Shown here one piece after another: positions 1-8,512 of a DNA stretch of 17,089 nucleotides (positions are counted from its first letter, which is position 1; the number at the start of each line of letters is the position of its first letter). A program made the translations under genes and the position numbers. The notes under the pieces are model-generated. The model did no database searches, was not told the DNA's origin, and saw only the letters and a list, made by a program, of their open reading frames with translations. The stretch comes from DATDMG01 sp036518955 (GTDB lineage: Bacteria; Actinomycetota; Actinomycetes; Actinomycetales; Kineosporiaceae), in the NCBI GenBank assembly GCA_036518955.1, contig DATDMG010000513.1, positions 1-17,089 on the forward strand. The letters run 5' to 3'.

Positions 1-1068
1 TACACAGGCGGCAGGCCACCGAACATTGCCTCCTTCTACCAGATGTGGGACAAGGTTGTGGCGACGTACGGGGCCAACCCGAACGCCTACTTCGAGGTCA
101 TCAACGAACCGTACGGCTACAGCAGCACGGACCTGAACAACCTCTACAACGCCTGGCTGGGCCGGTATCCCAACGCCCCGCGCGGCCGGGTCATCCTGGA
201 CGGTTCGGGCCTGGCCATGAACGTCCCGTCGGTCGGCAACGACAGCCGACTGAACGGAACGTTGCTGGGGGTACACGACTACACGACGTTCGTCGGCTCG
301 CCGATGGACGACGAGACCAGCTGGGCGAACCACCTGGCCGGAGAGATCGGCAGTTTCGCCGGCCGGACCGTGGCCACCGAGTGGGGCGGCCCGATGCGCC
401 GGGGCAGCAAGTACAACATCCAGTGGGACACCATCGATTACAGCATCCCGAGCGGCTCGTACTTCGCGGACTACATCCGCGGGATCAGCAGTCAGCTGCG
501 GGCCCTGGGGATGGGCAGCGTGTACTGGCCGGGAGTGCGCGACAACGACTGGTACAGCCTGACCACGAGGAGCGGGAGCGGCTCGGGGACCGAGCTCTCA
601 GTGGTGAACCCCTCGGGCATCGTGCGGCTGCAGTATGCCTGGGGGATCGGCAACGGCGGTGGCACCTTTGTGCAGATCCGTAACGCGTCGACCAGCCTGC
701 TCGTCGACGCGTTCGGGCGCGCCGCCTCGGGGTCCAATGTTGGTCAATCGGTGTCCTCGGGCAGCACGAACCAGCAGTGGGTGATCGAATTGTCCGGCAC
801 CTATGTCCGGATCAAGGACCGCGCCACCGGTCTGTACCTGGACGGGATGGGGCGCACGGCCAACGGCTCGCCGGTGGGGCAGTCCCCGAGCAGCAACAGC
901 ACCAGCGAGCAGTGGTCGGTGCTGACCTCCGCGAACAACGTGCGGATCAAGAATCGCGTCTCCGGCCTGTTCCTGGACGGGATGGGCCCGGGGGGCGGAT
1001 CGGACCTCGGCCAGTCCGCCGACAGCGGCAGCAGCGCTCAGCAGTGGAAGATCCTCGCCACCGGTTGA
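1..1068 (+). CDS. Secreted GH5-type cellulase/endoglucanase with C-terminal ricin-type lectin domain (5' end missing)
   Basis: The reading frame is open at the left window edge, so the N-terminus, and presumably a signal peptide, lies outside. Counting from the Met at position 43, the segment FEVINEP carries the GH5 acid/base Glu (residue 22) in the classic NEP motif. ATEWGG carries the likely nucleophile Glu (residue 113, bases 379-381). About 90 residues later a Gly/Ser-rich stretch leads into a beta-trefoil ricin/CBM13-like domain (about residues 207-341). It has three homologous subdomains, each with a YLDGMG-like strand and each ending in QQW or EQW, the QxW signature. By family knowledge this is an extracellular beta-1,4-glycan hydrolase whose lectin tail binds polysaccharide; the exact substrate (cellulose, mannan or other) cannot be read from the sequence. 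The catalytic domain here is incomplete only because of the window edge. The gene converges on the dienelactone hydrolase gene. Confidence 0.85.
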   Translation, partial: YTGGRPPNIASFYQMWDKVVATYGANPNAYFEVINEPYGYSSTDLNNLYNAWLGRYPNAPRGRVILDGSGLAMNVPSVGNDSRLNGTLLGVHDYTTFVGSPMDDETSWANHLAGEIGSFAGRTVATEWGGPMRRGSKYNIQWDTIDYSIPSGSYFADYIRGISSQLRALGMGSVYWPGVRDNDWYSLTTRSGSGSGTELSVVNPSGIVRLQYAWGIGNGGGTFVQIRNASTSLLVDAFGRAASGSNVGQSVSSGSTNQQWVIELSGTYVRIKDRATGLYLDGMGRTANGSPVGQSPSSNSTSEQWSVLTSANNVRIKNRVSGLFLDGMGPGGGSDLGQSADSGSSAQQWKILATG

Positions 1069-1136
1069 CCAGGTGACTGCGGCTGGTAGTGGGTGTTGCC
1101 CTGCCGTCCGCTGGGCTCGATGGGTGTGGACGACGA

Positions 1137-1161
1137 CCGGGGTGTCCGCCGGGAACCCCGG
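1137..1161. terminator. Hairpin between convergent genes, candidate bidirectional terminator
   Basis: CCGGGGT (1137-1143) is perfectly complementary to ACCCCGG (1155-1161), giving a 7-bp GC-rich stem with an 11-nt loop. It sits in the 175-bp gap between the convergent GH5 and dienelactone hydrolase genes. There is no U-tract, which is common for high-GC actinobacterial terminators. The terminator role is inferred from position. Confidence 0.35.
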
Positions 1162-1243
1162 CTACGCCTGGGCAACCATGGGTGCCTTGCGCCGAACGGG
1201 GCGAGGCACTCACGGAACAGGGCCACCACGTGGCTGGTCGTGC

Positions 1244-1957
1244 TCAGCCGACCGGCATTTCGCGGTCGAGGAAGGCCAGGGTTCGCTGCCAGGCGAGTGT
1301 GGATGCCTGCGGGTGGTACAGCGCGAACGCGTCGTTGTCGAAGGCGTGGTTGGCGCTGTCGTAGGTCTCGAACTCCACCCGCGTGCCGGCGCTGGTGACG
1401 GCCTCGCGGATCGTGGCGACCGTCTCGCTGTCGAGATAGTCATCGGCGGTGCCGAAGTGGTACTGGCTCGGCGCCTGCACCTGCGGGGCGAGGTCCAGCA
1501 GGCCGGGTAACGCCGAGCCGTAGTAACTGACCAGCGCGTCTACCTCGGCGACCGCCGCCACGTTGAACGCGAGCCCGCCCCCGAAGCAGAAGCCGATCAC
1601 ACCGGTCGCGCCGCTGACTTCGTTGCGCACCTTGAGGTGGCGCAGGGCCGTGATGGCGTCTTGGACGGTCGTCGGCCAATCGAGCTGTTGGGCGCGACCC
1701 ATCGCTTCTTCGATCGCCCCCGGTGCGGATTCGTCGATCGCAGTGGCGTCCAGGCGCCAGTACAGCTCCGGCGCCAGGACGACGTACCCCGCCGTGGCGA
1801 GGTCCGCGCCACGGCGTTGAATGTAAGCGCTCACCCCGAAGATCTCCTGAAGCAGCAGCAGCCCGGGGCCACGGCCGGAGGGCGGAAGCCACAGATGAGC
1901 CGGCATCTGCCCGACATCGGTGGGAACGGTCACGACCTCGCCGCGGGATCCGGTCAT
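1244..1957 (-). CDS. Dienelactone hydrolase family protein
   Basis: This is a 237-aa alpha/beta hydrolase of normal length for the carboxymethylenebutenolidase (DLH) family. The cysteine nucleophile sits in the nucleophile elbow GFCFGG (Cys124). A conserved Glu (QEIFG, Glu38) that contacts the nucleophile in DLH is present, as are the acid residue in GTADDYLD (Asp172 or 173) and the catalytic His in SANHAF (His204). There is no signal peptide, so the protein is cytoplasmic. The family hydrolyses lactones and esters, classically dienelactone in chlorocatechol degradation. No aromatic-degradation genes are nearby, so the physiological substrate is unknown. The ATG at 1957 begins just before the conserved N-terminal strand and no better internal start is apparent; the ribosome-binding site is weak. 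It lies downstream of the GGDEF-EAL gene on the same strand, with a gap of 213 bp, so it probably has its own promoter. Confidence 0.88.
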   Translation of the reverse strand: MTGSRGEVVTVPTDVGQMPAHLWLPPSGRGPGLLLLQEIFGVSAYIQRRGADLATAGYVVLAPELYWRLDATAIDESAPGAIEEAMGRAQQLDWPTTVQDAITALRHLKVRNEVSGATGVIGFCFGGGLAFNVAAVAEVDALVSYYGSALPGLLDLAPQVQAPSQYHFGTADDYLDSETVATIREAVTSAGTRVEFETYDSANHAFDNDAFALYHPQASTLAWQRTLAFLDREMPVG

Positions 1958-2170
1958 GGTGCCAGTATCCCCGCCGCTGCCCTGCCATCACCACAGCAGC
2001 CGGGGTGGTCCCCATCCAGCGACCAGCCGGCCGACACCGGAAAACCGATCACCGCGGCCTGAGAGTGCGCGCTCGTGGCCGCCTGGGCCGCTCACGGTCT
2101 GGACAACCAGCCCGGTTCGCGCCGTGATGCGCACCTGGGGGCTGGTCGCAGTGCTTGTTGCGCCTGCCAA

Positions 2171-4888
2171 CTACCGCTGCGTCCCGGGCTCCGACGCGGT
2201 CCAGGACCGGAGTTCGGCGGCGTCCAGCGGGGGGCTGAAGAGATAGCCCTGGCCGAGGTCGCACCGGCTACCGCGGAGTGCCTCCACCTGTTCCGGGGAC
2301 TCGATGCCCTCGGCGACGACGGTCAGGCCGAGGCTGCGCGCCATTTCGATCACGATCTCGCCGATCGGCCGCGAGTGACGGGCATTCCGGTCGACCGAGC
2401 GTTGACCGGCGGTGAGGCTCCGGTCGAGCTTGAGGACGTCGATCGGGAGGTTCAGCAGCTGGCTGATCGAGGTGTGGCCGGTACCGAAGTCGTCCAGCGC
2501 GATGCGCAGGCCCAGCTCGGACAGCTCCCGCAGGTGATCGACCGCGTGTGGGCTGTCGATGGGCACGGTCTCGGTGATCTCGATGCCGAGCCGTGCCGGG
2601 GACAGTCCCGAGCGTGCCAGCGCGGTCCGGACATCCGGGACCACGCACCTGTTGATCAGGTGCCGCCCGGAGATGTTCACCCAGACATCGAGATTGTCCA
2701 GATCCCCGTCGGCGGACCAGCGGGCCAGCTGGGCGGTCGCCTCACGGAGCACCCACCGGTCGACCTCGATGATGAGGTCGCCGGTCTCGATGGCGGGAAT
2801 GAAGTCGCCCGGCATGACGAGGCCGGAGCCCGGCCGCTGCCAGCGGACGAGCGCCTCCAGGGCGCACGGACGCAGGGTGGACAGGTCGATCACCGGTTGG
2901 TACTGCAGGACGAACTCGTTGTGGTCCAGCGCGTGCCGGATCGCCGTTTCGAGGCCCTGCTGCGCCTGCAGGGCCGTCCGCAGCTTCTGGTCGTGGACCA
3001 CGACACACCCGCGTCCGGCGGCCTTCGCGTGGTAGACCGCCGCGTCGGCCTCCGACAGCAATTGGTCGGCGCTGGACTGGCCGCGGTCGCAGCCGGCCAG
3101 CCCCACGCTCGCGCCGATGGCGACCGTGTGGTGGCCCAGGACGTCGACGGGCCGGCTGATCGAGGCCACGATCCGCTCACCGATGCGCACCGTGTCCCGG
3201 CCTGGCGGCACGCCCTCGACGATTGCCACGAACTCGTCACCACCCAGCCGTCCCACGAGGTCACCGGGGCGTACGGCAGCGCGGAGCCGCTCCGCGGCCA
3301 CCCGCAGGACGTGGTCTCCCGCAGCATGACCGAAGCGGTCGTTGCACGCCTTGAACCCGTCGAGGTCCACGAACAGGACGCTGATCGGCGACCCGTTGCG
3401 TGCGGCCCGGCCGAGGGCGGCGTGCAGCGCCCGGTCCAGTTCCGCCCGGTTGGGAAGGCCGGTGAGGACGTCGTGGCTGGCTTGGTGGGCGAGCTGGCGC
3501 TGCAGCTCCTCGCGCTCGCGGACCGCAGTGACGATTCGTGTCACCGAGGCTTGGACGGCGGTCCCGAGCGGACCGGGCGCCGGCCGCTCCAACTCGGCGG
3601 AGTCCAGGTCACCGGAAGCCAGGACGGTGGCCTTGACTTCCACGTGGCGCAGCGTGGCCACCGCGGCGTTCAGTGCCTCGCCGGTGGCGGCCAGCTCCCG
3701 GGGGCCCCGCACGGCCACCGGCTCCAGGTGCCCCGCGCTCAGCCGTTGCGCGCCCTGGGCCAGGTTGTTGAGCCGGCGCCGGAGCACACCACCGATCACG
3801 AAGAGGGCGACGATCGTGACGGCGATGAGCACTCCGGTCCCGATCAGCGCACCCATCGCGCGACGCCGCGCGCTCGCCGCGTCCGCCCGGGCGAGGGTGG
3901 CGGTGTCCTTCGCGGCGGCCTGCACGAATTCGCTCAGCTCGCGCACCACGGACAGCGCGGCGCGGGCGCTGGGCACCGCGGCCGGCAGCGTGACGAGGTC
4001 CAGCCGGGCACCGCCGAGGACGGCGTCCGGGCCGTTGGCCACCGCGGTATCGAAGATCTTGAACTGCTCGTCGGCGGTCATCCGCTTCCACCCCGCCAGC
4101 GACCGGCTGTCCAGCTCCCTGTCCATCAGCGCCGTCAGGACCTGGTAGCGCTTCGACTCCCAATCCAATACCTCGAGGTCGGAGCGCGACGCCGAGCCGC
4201 TCAGCATGGCGTGGTAGAACATCCCGGCCCGGCGCGCCTGGCTGGCGTTCGCCGCGCAGATCAGGTCGAAGGAGCGGGTCCGGGCCAGCAGCCCGGAGCT
4301 GGTTCCCTCCGTCCCGGTGCCGACGTGCTGGGCCAGCGACTGCTCGGCGTCGGAGGCCTGGTTGACCAGGTCCTGGTACGAGTTGGCGGCCGCAGCCAGG
4401 TTCGCCAGCGTTCGGTCCGGAGTGGTCGCGGCTTCGTCCACGACCGTCCTCAGGCGTCGCAGTTCGGGACCGAACCGGACGACGGCGTCGGTGAACGGCG
4501 CGATGCGTGGCACCGCCGCCCAGGCCCTGTCGGTACCCGCCCTCGCCTCCGCGATCGATCCCCCCTGCCAGCCGAGCTGGCCGCCGACCGCTGCCAGTGG
4601 GAGCCCGAGCCTCTTGGCCAGTTGGGTGAGCGAGCCTGCCGCGGCCTCGGCGGTCAGCGCAGCCCTCAACCGATCCACGGACTCCACGGCCAGCAACTCC
4701 TGTTCGACCCGGGTGGCCGTCGCCGCTTCAGCCAGCGGTTCCCGGGCGGACTCCCAGGCCAAGACGGGCAGCCCGAGCGTCGGCAACAACGCGATCATGA
4801 CCAGGAAGTGCCACACCGACAGCCACGTGCCCGCCACCGGCCGGCGTGTTCGTCGGCCGCCCGTCCATCCGCCAGCCGTCTGTCCCAT
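2171..4888 (-). CDS. Membrane-bound diguanylate cyclase/phosphodiesterase (GGDEF-EAL) with HAMP and NIT-like sensor
   Basis: About 905 aa from the chosen ATG at 4888. The frame stays open upstream to 5107, but those residues are low-complexity and Arg-rich, and the new start places the first membrane helix at residues 22-45. Order of parts: TM1; a largely helical extracellular sensor (about 46-340) resembling nitrate/nitrite-sensing (NIT) domains; TM2 (about 344-368, followed by RRRLNNLAQG); HAMP (about 368-422); GGDEF (about 467-632); EAL (about 647-892). Both catalytic parts keep their signatures. These are GGDEF at 549-553, the inhibitory I-site RPGD at 540-543 exactly five residues upstream, the EAL motif at Glu678, DDFGTG at 799-804, Lys820 in LKLDRS, and Glu860 in AEGIE. 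The family makes or degrades the second messenger c-di-GMP at the inner membrane face; which activity dominates cannot be decided. The NIT assignment is an inference from helix pattern and position. Confidence 0.9.
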   Translation of the reverse strand: MGQTAGGWTGGRRTRRPVAGTWLSVWHFLVMIALLPTLGLPVLAWESAREPLAEAATATRVEQELLAVESVDRLRAALTAEAAAGSLTQLAKRLGLPLAAVGGQLGWQGGSIAEARAGTDRAWAAVPRIAPFTDAVVRFGPELRRLRTVVDEAATTPDRTLANLAAAANSYQDLVNQASDAEQSLAQHVGTGTEGTSSGLLARTRSFDLICAANASQARRAGMFYHAMLSGSASRSDLEVLDWESKRYQVLTALMDRELDSRSLAGWKRMTADEQFKIFDTAVANGPDAVLGGARLDLVTLPAAVPSARAALSVVRELSEFVQAAAKDTATLARADAASARRRAMGALIGTGVLIAVTIVALFVIGGVLRRRLNNLAQGAQRLSAGHLEPVAVRGPRELAATGEALNAAVATLRHVEVKATVLASGDLDSAELERPAPGPLGTAVQASVTRIVTAVREREELQRQLAHQASHDVLTGLPNRAELDRALHAALGRAARNGSPISVLFVDLDGFKACNDRFGHAAGDHVLRVAAERLRAAVRPGDLVGRLGGDEFVAIVEGVPPGRDTVRIGERIVASISRPVDVLGHHTVAIGASVGLAGCDRGQSSADQLLSEADAAVYHAKAAGRGCVVVHDQKLRTALQAQQGLETAIRHALDHNEFVLQYQPVIDLSTLRPCALEALVRWQRPGSGLVMPGDFIPAIETGDLIIEVDRWVLREATAQLARWSADGDLDNLDVWVNISGRHLINRCVVPDVRTALARSGLSPARLGIEITETVPIDSPHAVDHLRELSELGLRIALDDFGTGHTSISQLLNLPIDVLKLDRSLTAGQRSVDRNARHSRPIGEIVIEMARSLGLTVVAEGIESPEQVEALRGSRCDLGQGYLFSPPLDAAELRSWTASEPGTQR

Positions 4889-5192
4889 CCCATGAACATC
4901 GGCATGATCGCGGGCCGCTGTAGTGGTGTGCCCCGCTGGCCGTTCGTCCGGCAGATCGCGCCCCCGCCGAGGTCGGCGACGCTGAGGCAGCACCACCAAC
5001 CAACACCGGCGCAACTCCCTGCAGGCCTGCACCGCGGCCCGCTCGGCCGGCCGACGGACGGAGCTGTCCGAAGATGCGGATGGCGCCGCGACCCCGAGAA
5101 ACCGCACTCAATCGGCGATCGGGGGCCCGGTTTCGCCGGTGTACGGTCACCGGCATGACGGTGCGCTGGGCCGCGGATGGTGGGGAATTCGG
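4889..5192. other. Divergent intergenic region between GGDEF-EAL and PAP2 genes
   Basis: This stretch of about 300 bp must carry the promoters of two divergent genes unless the upstream start of the GGDEF-EAL gene (5107) is used. A 13-codon mini-ORF (ATG 5155, stop TGA 5194-5196) overlaps the preferred GTG start of the phosphatase gene. I see no clear operator or convincing sigma-70-like box. Confidence 0.3.
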
Positions 5193-5924
5193 GTGACGCC
5201 GCCTGGGGGCGTCGGGCCCGCAGCCGGGCTCGATGGGTCGCCGGCTGTGGTGCGGCCGCCGGGGCGGGCCATCAGCGTGGGGCTGGCAGCGTCGTCGGTG
5301 GTGGTGATCGTGCTGACTGCCTGGGCCGCCGGACGGTGGTGGGCGGTGTCGCATCAGATCGACCTGGTCCGCTGGTTCAACCACCCGCCCCAGCCGGTGG
5401 CGACCCTGCTGGCGGCGGGCAATCCGCTGCTGCGGCCGGTCCCGCTGGCGCTGCTGGTGATCGTCCTGCTCGGCTGGGCGCTGACCGCTGCCGGCCGGTC
5501 GGCTCGCTGGGAGGTGGGGCGGGCAGCGGTGCTCGCCTTCGTGTTCGCGGAAGCCCTCGACCAGGTGCTCAAGCATGTGGTGCACCAGCCGCGGCCGCTG
5601 ACCGTGATTCCGGGGCTGGACATGCACGGCTACCCCAAGGATCCCCTCGGGCATGCCTACCCCTCGGCGCACACCGCGGTCGCGGTCGCCGTGGTGTCCG
5701 CTGTGTGGCCATGGATCGGCCGGCCGCAGCGGGTGGTCGGGGTCGTGACAGCCCTCCTGGTCGGACTGAACCGGATCTACATCGGCGCGCACTGGCCGAT
5801 CGACGTGCTGGGTGGTGCGGCCGTCGGTCTGCTCGCCGGCAGCATCTGCTGGCTGATCGCTGCCCGGTGGCCGATCCGGGATCACCAGGGGTGGCGGCGC
5901 TCCCCACCGACACCCACGCACTGA
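5193..5924 (+). CDS. PAP2-family integral membrane phosphatase
   Basis: 243 aa from a GTG at 5193, chosen because GGTGGGGAA lies just upstream; the frame is also open from a GTG at 5139. The three phosphatase motifs are present. C1 is KHVVHQPRP (Lys127, Arg133), C2 is PSAH in place of the more common PSGH (157-160), and C3 is RIYIGAHWPID (Arg194, His200, Asp204). His160 is the expected general acid and His200 the nucleophile. About five or six hydrophobic helices flank these motifs, as in undecaprenyl-diphosphate or phosphatidic acid phosphatases, with the active site facing outward. The protein dephosphorylates a lipid phosphate or a related substrate; which one is unknown. The gene is divergent from the GGDEF-EAL gene and has no operon partner downstream. 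Confidence 0.87.
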   Translation: MTPPGGVGPAAGLDGSPAVVRPPGRAISVGLAASSVVVIVLTAWAAGRWWAVSHQIDLVRWFNHPPQPVATLLAAGNPLLRPVPLALLVIVLLGWALTAAGRSARWEVGRAAVLAFVFAEALDQVLKHVVHQPRPLTVIPGLDMHGYPKDPLGHAYPSAHTAVAVAVVSAVWPWIGRPQRVVGVVTALLVGLNRIYIGAHWPIDVLGGAAVGLLAGSICWLIAARWPIRDHQGWRRSPPTPTH

Positions 5925-6684
5925 CAGCCTCGAGGGAACGTTTCGAGCCGTGGTTCGAGCTGTCGCAACGGGCACAGCCAGGGATCACCGTGGCTGCGGT
6001 ACGAGCCAGTCACGGTCAGCCCAGTCGCCACGGCGACGGGTACGGCGTTCGACCTCGCGGCGGCCCGTACGAGTTCGTCCGGCGGTCCCGAGCCGTCCCG
6101 TCGTTGCCAGCGCTGCTCCCGTCCTCCCCGCGCCTCCCGGACCGGACAGCGCCCAGCTACAACCCGACTGCTGCGACAGCCAGCCGGGGCGGTCTCTCAC
6201 CTCCCTCGGTTCCACGCGCCTCAGGGCGCACCGCGACCTCAGGTCGCAAGGGGTCGCAAGGGAGGATGGCGTCGGCGGGGACGACTCTCAGGTGATCGTT
6301 CCAGGTGTGGAAACCCGATGATCACTGCCGGGGCGTGCCCGCCTCGTCGCTCACCCGGGCGTGTCGCGTAACGGATCCTCCCAGGTCAGACCGCCGCAAC
6401 CACGACTACGCAATGGTCCTGCCTGAGGACGTTGCCTGACCACGGAGGGACGTGGTACCGGGGTCAAGCCGGCTCTCGCGTCGACGAGGGACTTCCGACA
6501 TCAGACAGGTCCGTGATCTACCGGCTGCCGATGCTCGCGCCTTCGGTTCGGCCATAGCCATCCTGATATGAGGGCGGGCGTGCCCGGCACCCGGCTCCGG
6601 GGACGGCGGGGCGGGCGCCTGAGGACTGGCCCCTGCGGCAACCCGGTCCCGACGGCAATCCGATCGCAGAAAAGGGGCGGAACA
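5925..6684. other. Gene-poor region of about 760 bp
   Basis: No reading frame here has recognisable protein features on either strand; the open frames present are low-complexity and Arg/Pro-rich. There is one 10-bp tandem direct repeat (GGTCGCAAGG at 6242-6251 and 6252-6261), followed by a GGGAGG box and a 9-codon mini-ORF from about 6266. The promoter of the downstream protease gene should lie near the right end, but no clear boxes were seen. Confidence 0.4.
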
Positions 6685-8001
6685 GTGGCTCTCGCGTCTG
6701 GGGTGGCACGGCGCCGGGCGCGGGTGGCTGGCCGCGGTGGGCTGGTCGCCGTGCTCGTCGTGACCACGGCCCTGATCGTGATCTCTCCGCTGGCCCGCAG
6801 CTTGGCCGTGAAGGGCAATGCCGCCAGGTTCCCTGCAGCCCAGGTCAGGATTCAGGAGCAGAACCAGCGAACCCCGACGACGACCTTCCGGGGCGGGGGG
6901 ACGGTGGTCGCTGACGACTGGGTCGTCACCGCCGCGCACGTGGTCGACTATCGCAGCGACAATCCAGGCAGGCTGCAGGTCCAGCTGGCGTACCAGACCG
7001 GTAGCGCCGACCCTGGCACAGAGTCGTGGAGAACGGTCGACCGGATCGTCTTTCCCCGTGGCGGTGGCGACATCGCGATGCTGCACCTTGCCGAGCCCTA
7101 CCCGGACACTGTCTGGAGGCCCGAGCTGCGCACCGACCTACCCCATCGCGGCGATCTGACCCTGCTCTACGGGTCGGGCCCGGACGGCGGGACGCTGCAC
7201 CGGGCAACTCCCGTGATCGCCGCCTCGGCCATGACCGACCTCGACAACACCCGCGAGGGGAACCCCGACTTCGCCCAGGACTTCCCGCCCGGCCTGGACC
7301 CGATCGTGGTCAACATGCCAGTCGTCAGAGGGGATTCGGGCAGTGGCATGTTCACGTTCCAGGACAACCGGTGGCTTCTGACCGGCCTGATCAATGGACC
7401 CACCCCGGATTACACCAGTCTGGTGCCGCTGGCGGCGTTCGCGCAGTGGATCACTGATCTGATCCGCAGCGGCCTGTCGTCCGCGGGAGCCTCGACGTCA
7501 GGGACCAAGGACGACGGGCCGCCCCGGCGGCGCCTGCCCGGCACCCCGGGCCAGCCGCTGATGTCCGAAGCGCCCCCGATGGCGATCTGCGACGCCGGCG
7601 ACCCCTCCTGCACCACCCCGCCGCCGGTCTGGAGGCTGGGCGCCGTGCTGGGAGCGGGCAACTACCGGGGCACCATGCTCGGCGTGTGCGCGAGCGTCCC
7701 CGGCAATGTCTGCTCCTTCGGCGCCACCTCCTACCCCGGCGGCGCCATCGCCCGGCTTCTGCTGGGCCCCGACGGCGCCCTGACCGCCGGCGGAAACCGT
7801 GAGGTGGAGGTCTGGTGCAAGACCACCACCTCCTTCTCCCCCGACGGCCCGGCCCGCCCGGCCCTGCGCGTCAGCTTCACCAACCTCGACCCCAGACCGG
7901 CACCCAGCGGCTACGGCTGGTGGGACATCATGCCCGATCAGGCCGGCGCGGGCACCACCACCCCGGTCCTCCTCGACACCACCCCCTTCACCACCTGCTG
8001 A
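6685..8001 (+). CDS. Exported trypsin-like serine protease with six-cysteine C-terminal region
   Basis: 438 aa from a GTG at 6685, preceded by a strong AAGGGGCGG ribosome-binding site. The frame extends upstream to 6568, but that would bury the export signal. The N-terminus has Arg-rich residues followed by a hydrophobic stretch (about 19-41), a signal peptide or anchor. The chymotrypsin-fold triad is visible: His85 in VVTAAHVVD, Asp129 in GGDIAMLHL, and Ser218 in VRGDSGSG. After a Pro/Gly-rich linker (about 265-300) comes a region of about 135 residues with six cysteines (302, 309, 335, 343, 378, 438), the last being the final residue. I do not recognise this region; paired disulfides are an inference. 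The protease probably acts outside the cell or anchored at the membrane, and its substrate is unknown. It stands alone, with a broken dehydrogenase gene downstream. Confidence 0.85.
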   Translation: MALASGVARRRARVAGRGGLVAVLVVTTALIVISPLARSLAVKGNAARFPAAQVRIQEQNQRTPTTTFRGGGTVVADDWVVTAAHVVDYRSDNPGRLQVQLAYQTGSADPGTESWRTVDRIVFPRGGGDIAMLHLAEPYPDTVWRPELRTDLPHRGDLTLLYGSGPDGGTLHRATPVIAASAMTDLDNTREGNPDFAQDFPPGLDPIVVNMPVVRGDSGSGMFTFQDNRWLLTGLINGPTPDYTSLVPLAAFAQWITDLIRSGLSSAGASTSGTKDDGPPRRRLPGTPGQPLMSEAPPMAICDAGDPSCTTPPPVWRLGAVLGAGNYRGTMLGVCASVPGNVCSFGATSYPGGAIARLLLGPDGALTAGGNREVEVWCKTTTSFSPDGPARPALRVSFTNLDPRPAPSGYGWWDIMPDQAGAGTTTPVLLDTTPFTTC

Positions 8002-8090
8002 ACGACTCCGGGGCACCCGCTGCCGTTCGGTGTGCCAGGCCCGGCTACCGTGGTGCGACGGGTGCGTCAGTGCCGAGCGGAGGGCTACTG

Positions 8091-8279
8091 ATGTCGATCG
8101 GCCTCCCGGCTCCGCAGACGCCGGAAGGCGTGTTACCTACGGCTCCCCAGCTGACGTTCGGCGCGGGCGCCTCCGACGAGATCGGCGACGACCTCAGCCT
8201 GACGGGCGCCCGGCGGGTCCTATCGGTCACCGACCGTGGAGTCGCGGCGACCGCTACCCCGCAGCGCGTGGCCGGCGTG
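8091..8279 (+). pseudogene. Truncated iron-containing alcohol dehydrogenase (N-terminal fragment)
   Basis: An ATG with a good CGGAGGG site 6-7 bases upstream opens a frame whose first 60 codons match the N-terminal Rossmann part of iron-type alcohol dehydrogenases: LTFGAGASDEIGDDL, then ARRVLSVTDRGVAATATPQRV. After about position 8273 the similarity ends abruptly. The frame continues to 8588 only with Arg/Gly-rich, non-family residues, and it overlaps the next gene. The metal-binding C-terminal domain is absent, so this is a remnant cut by deletion. The region 8280-8512 holds no other recognisable gene. Confidence 0.65.
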
Positions 8280-8512
8280 TCGCACCCATTCGTGATGCTC
8301 CCGACGGATCGGGGCCTACCCAGCCCCTGTGTCCACCGAAGGGGGTACGGGTCCATACCGGTGCGAAGTTGCCGGGCGGTAGAGCGGCCTGGAGCCGGTA
8401 TCCACCGCGGCGCAGCAGGTGGGCGAGCTCGGGGTCGCGGAGCGGATGCCGCCGGCGGCGACCGGCGGAGGACGTCATGGCTAACCGGTGCGCCCGCTGA
8501 CATCCTTGGACC

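Noticed and set aside
2075..5158. Plus-strand open frame of about 1027 codons opposite the GGDEF-EAL gene
   Set aside because: It is antisense to a gene with clear domains, its product is Arg/Gly/His-rich with no family features, and long antisense frames are expected in high-GC DNA.
5935..5975. TTCGAG-rich stretch resembling a tRNA T-loop
   Set aside because: No acceptor, D or anticodon stem can be drawn around it.
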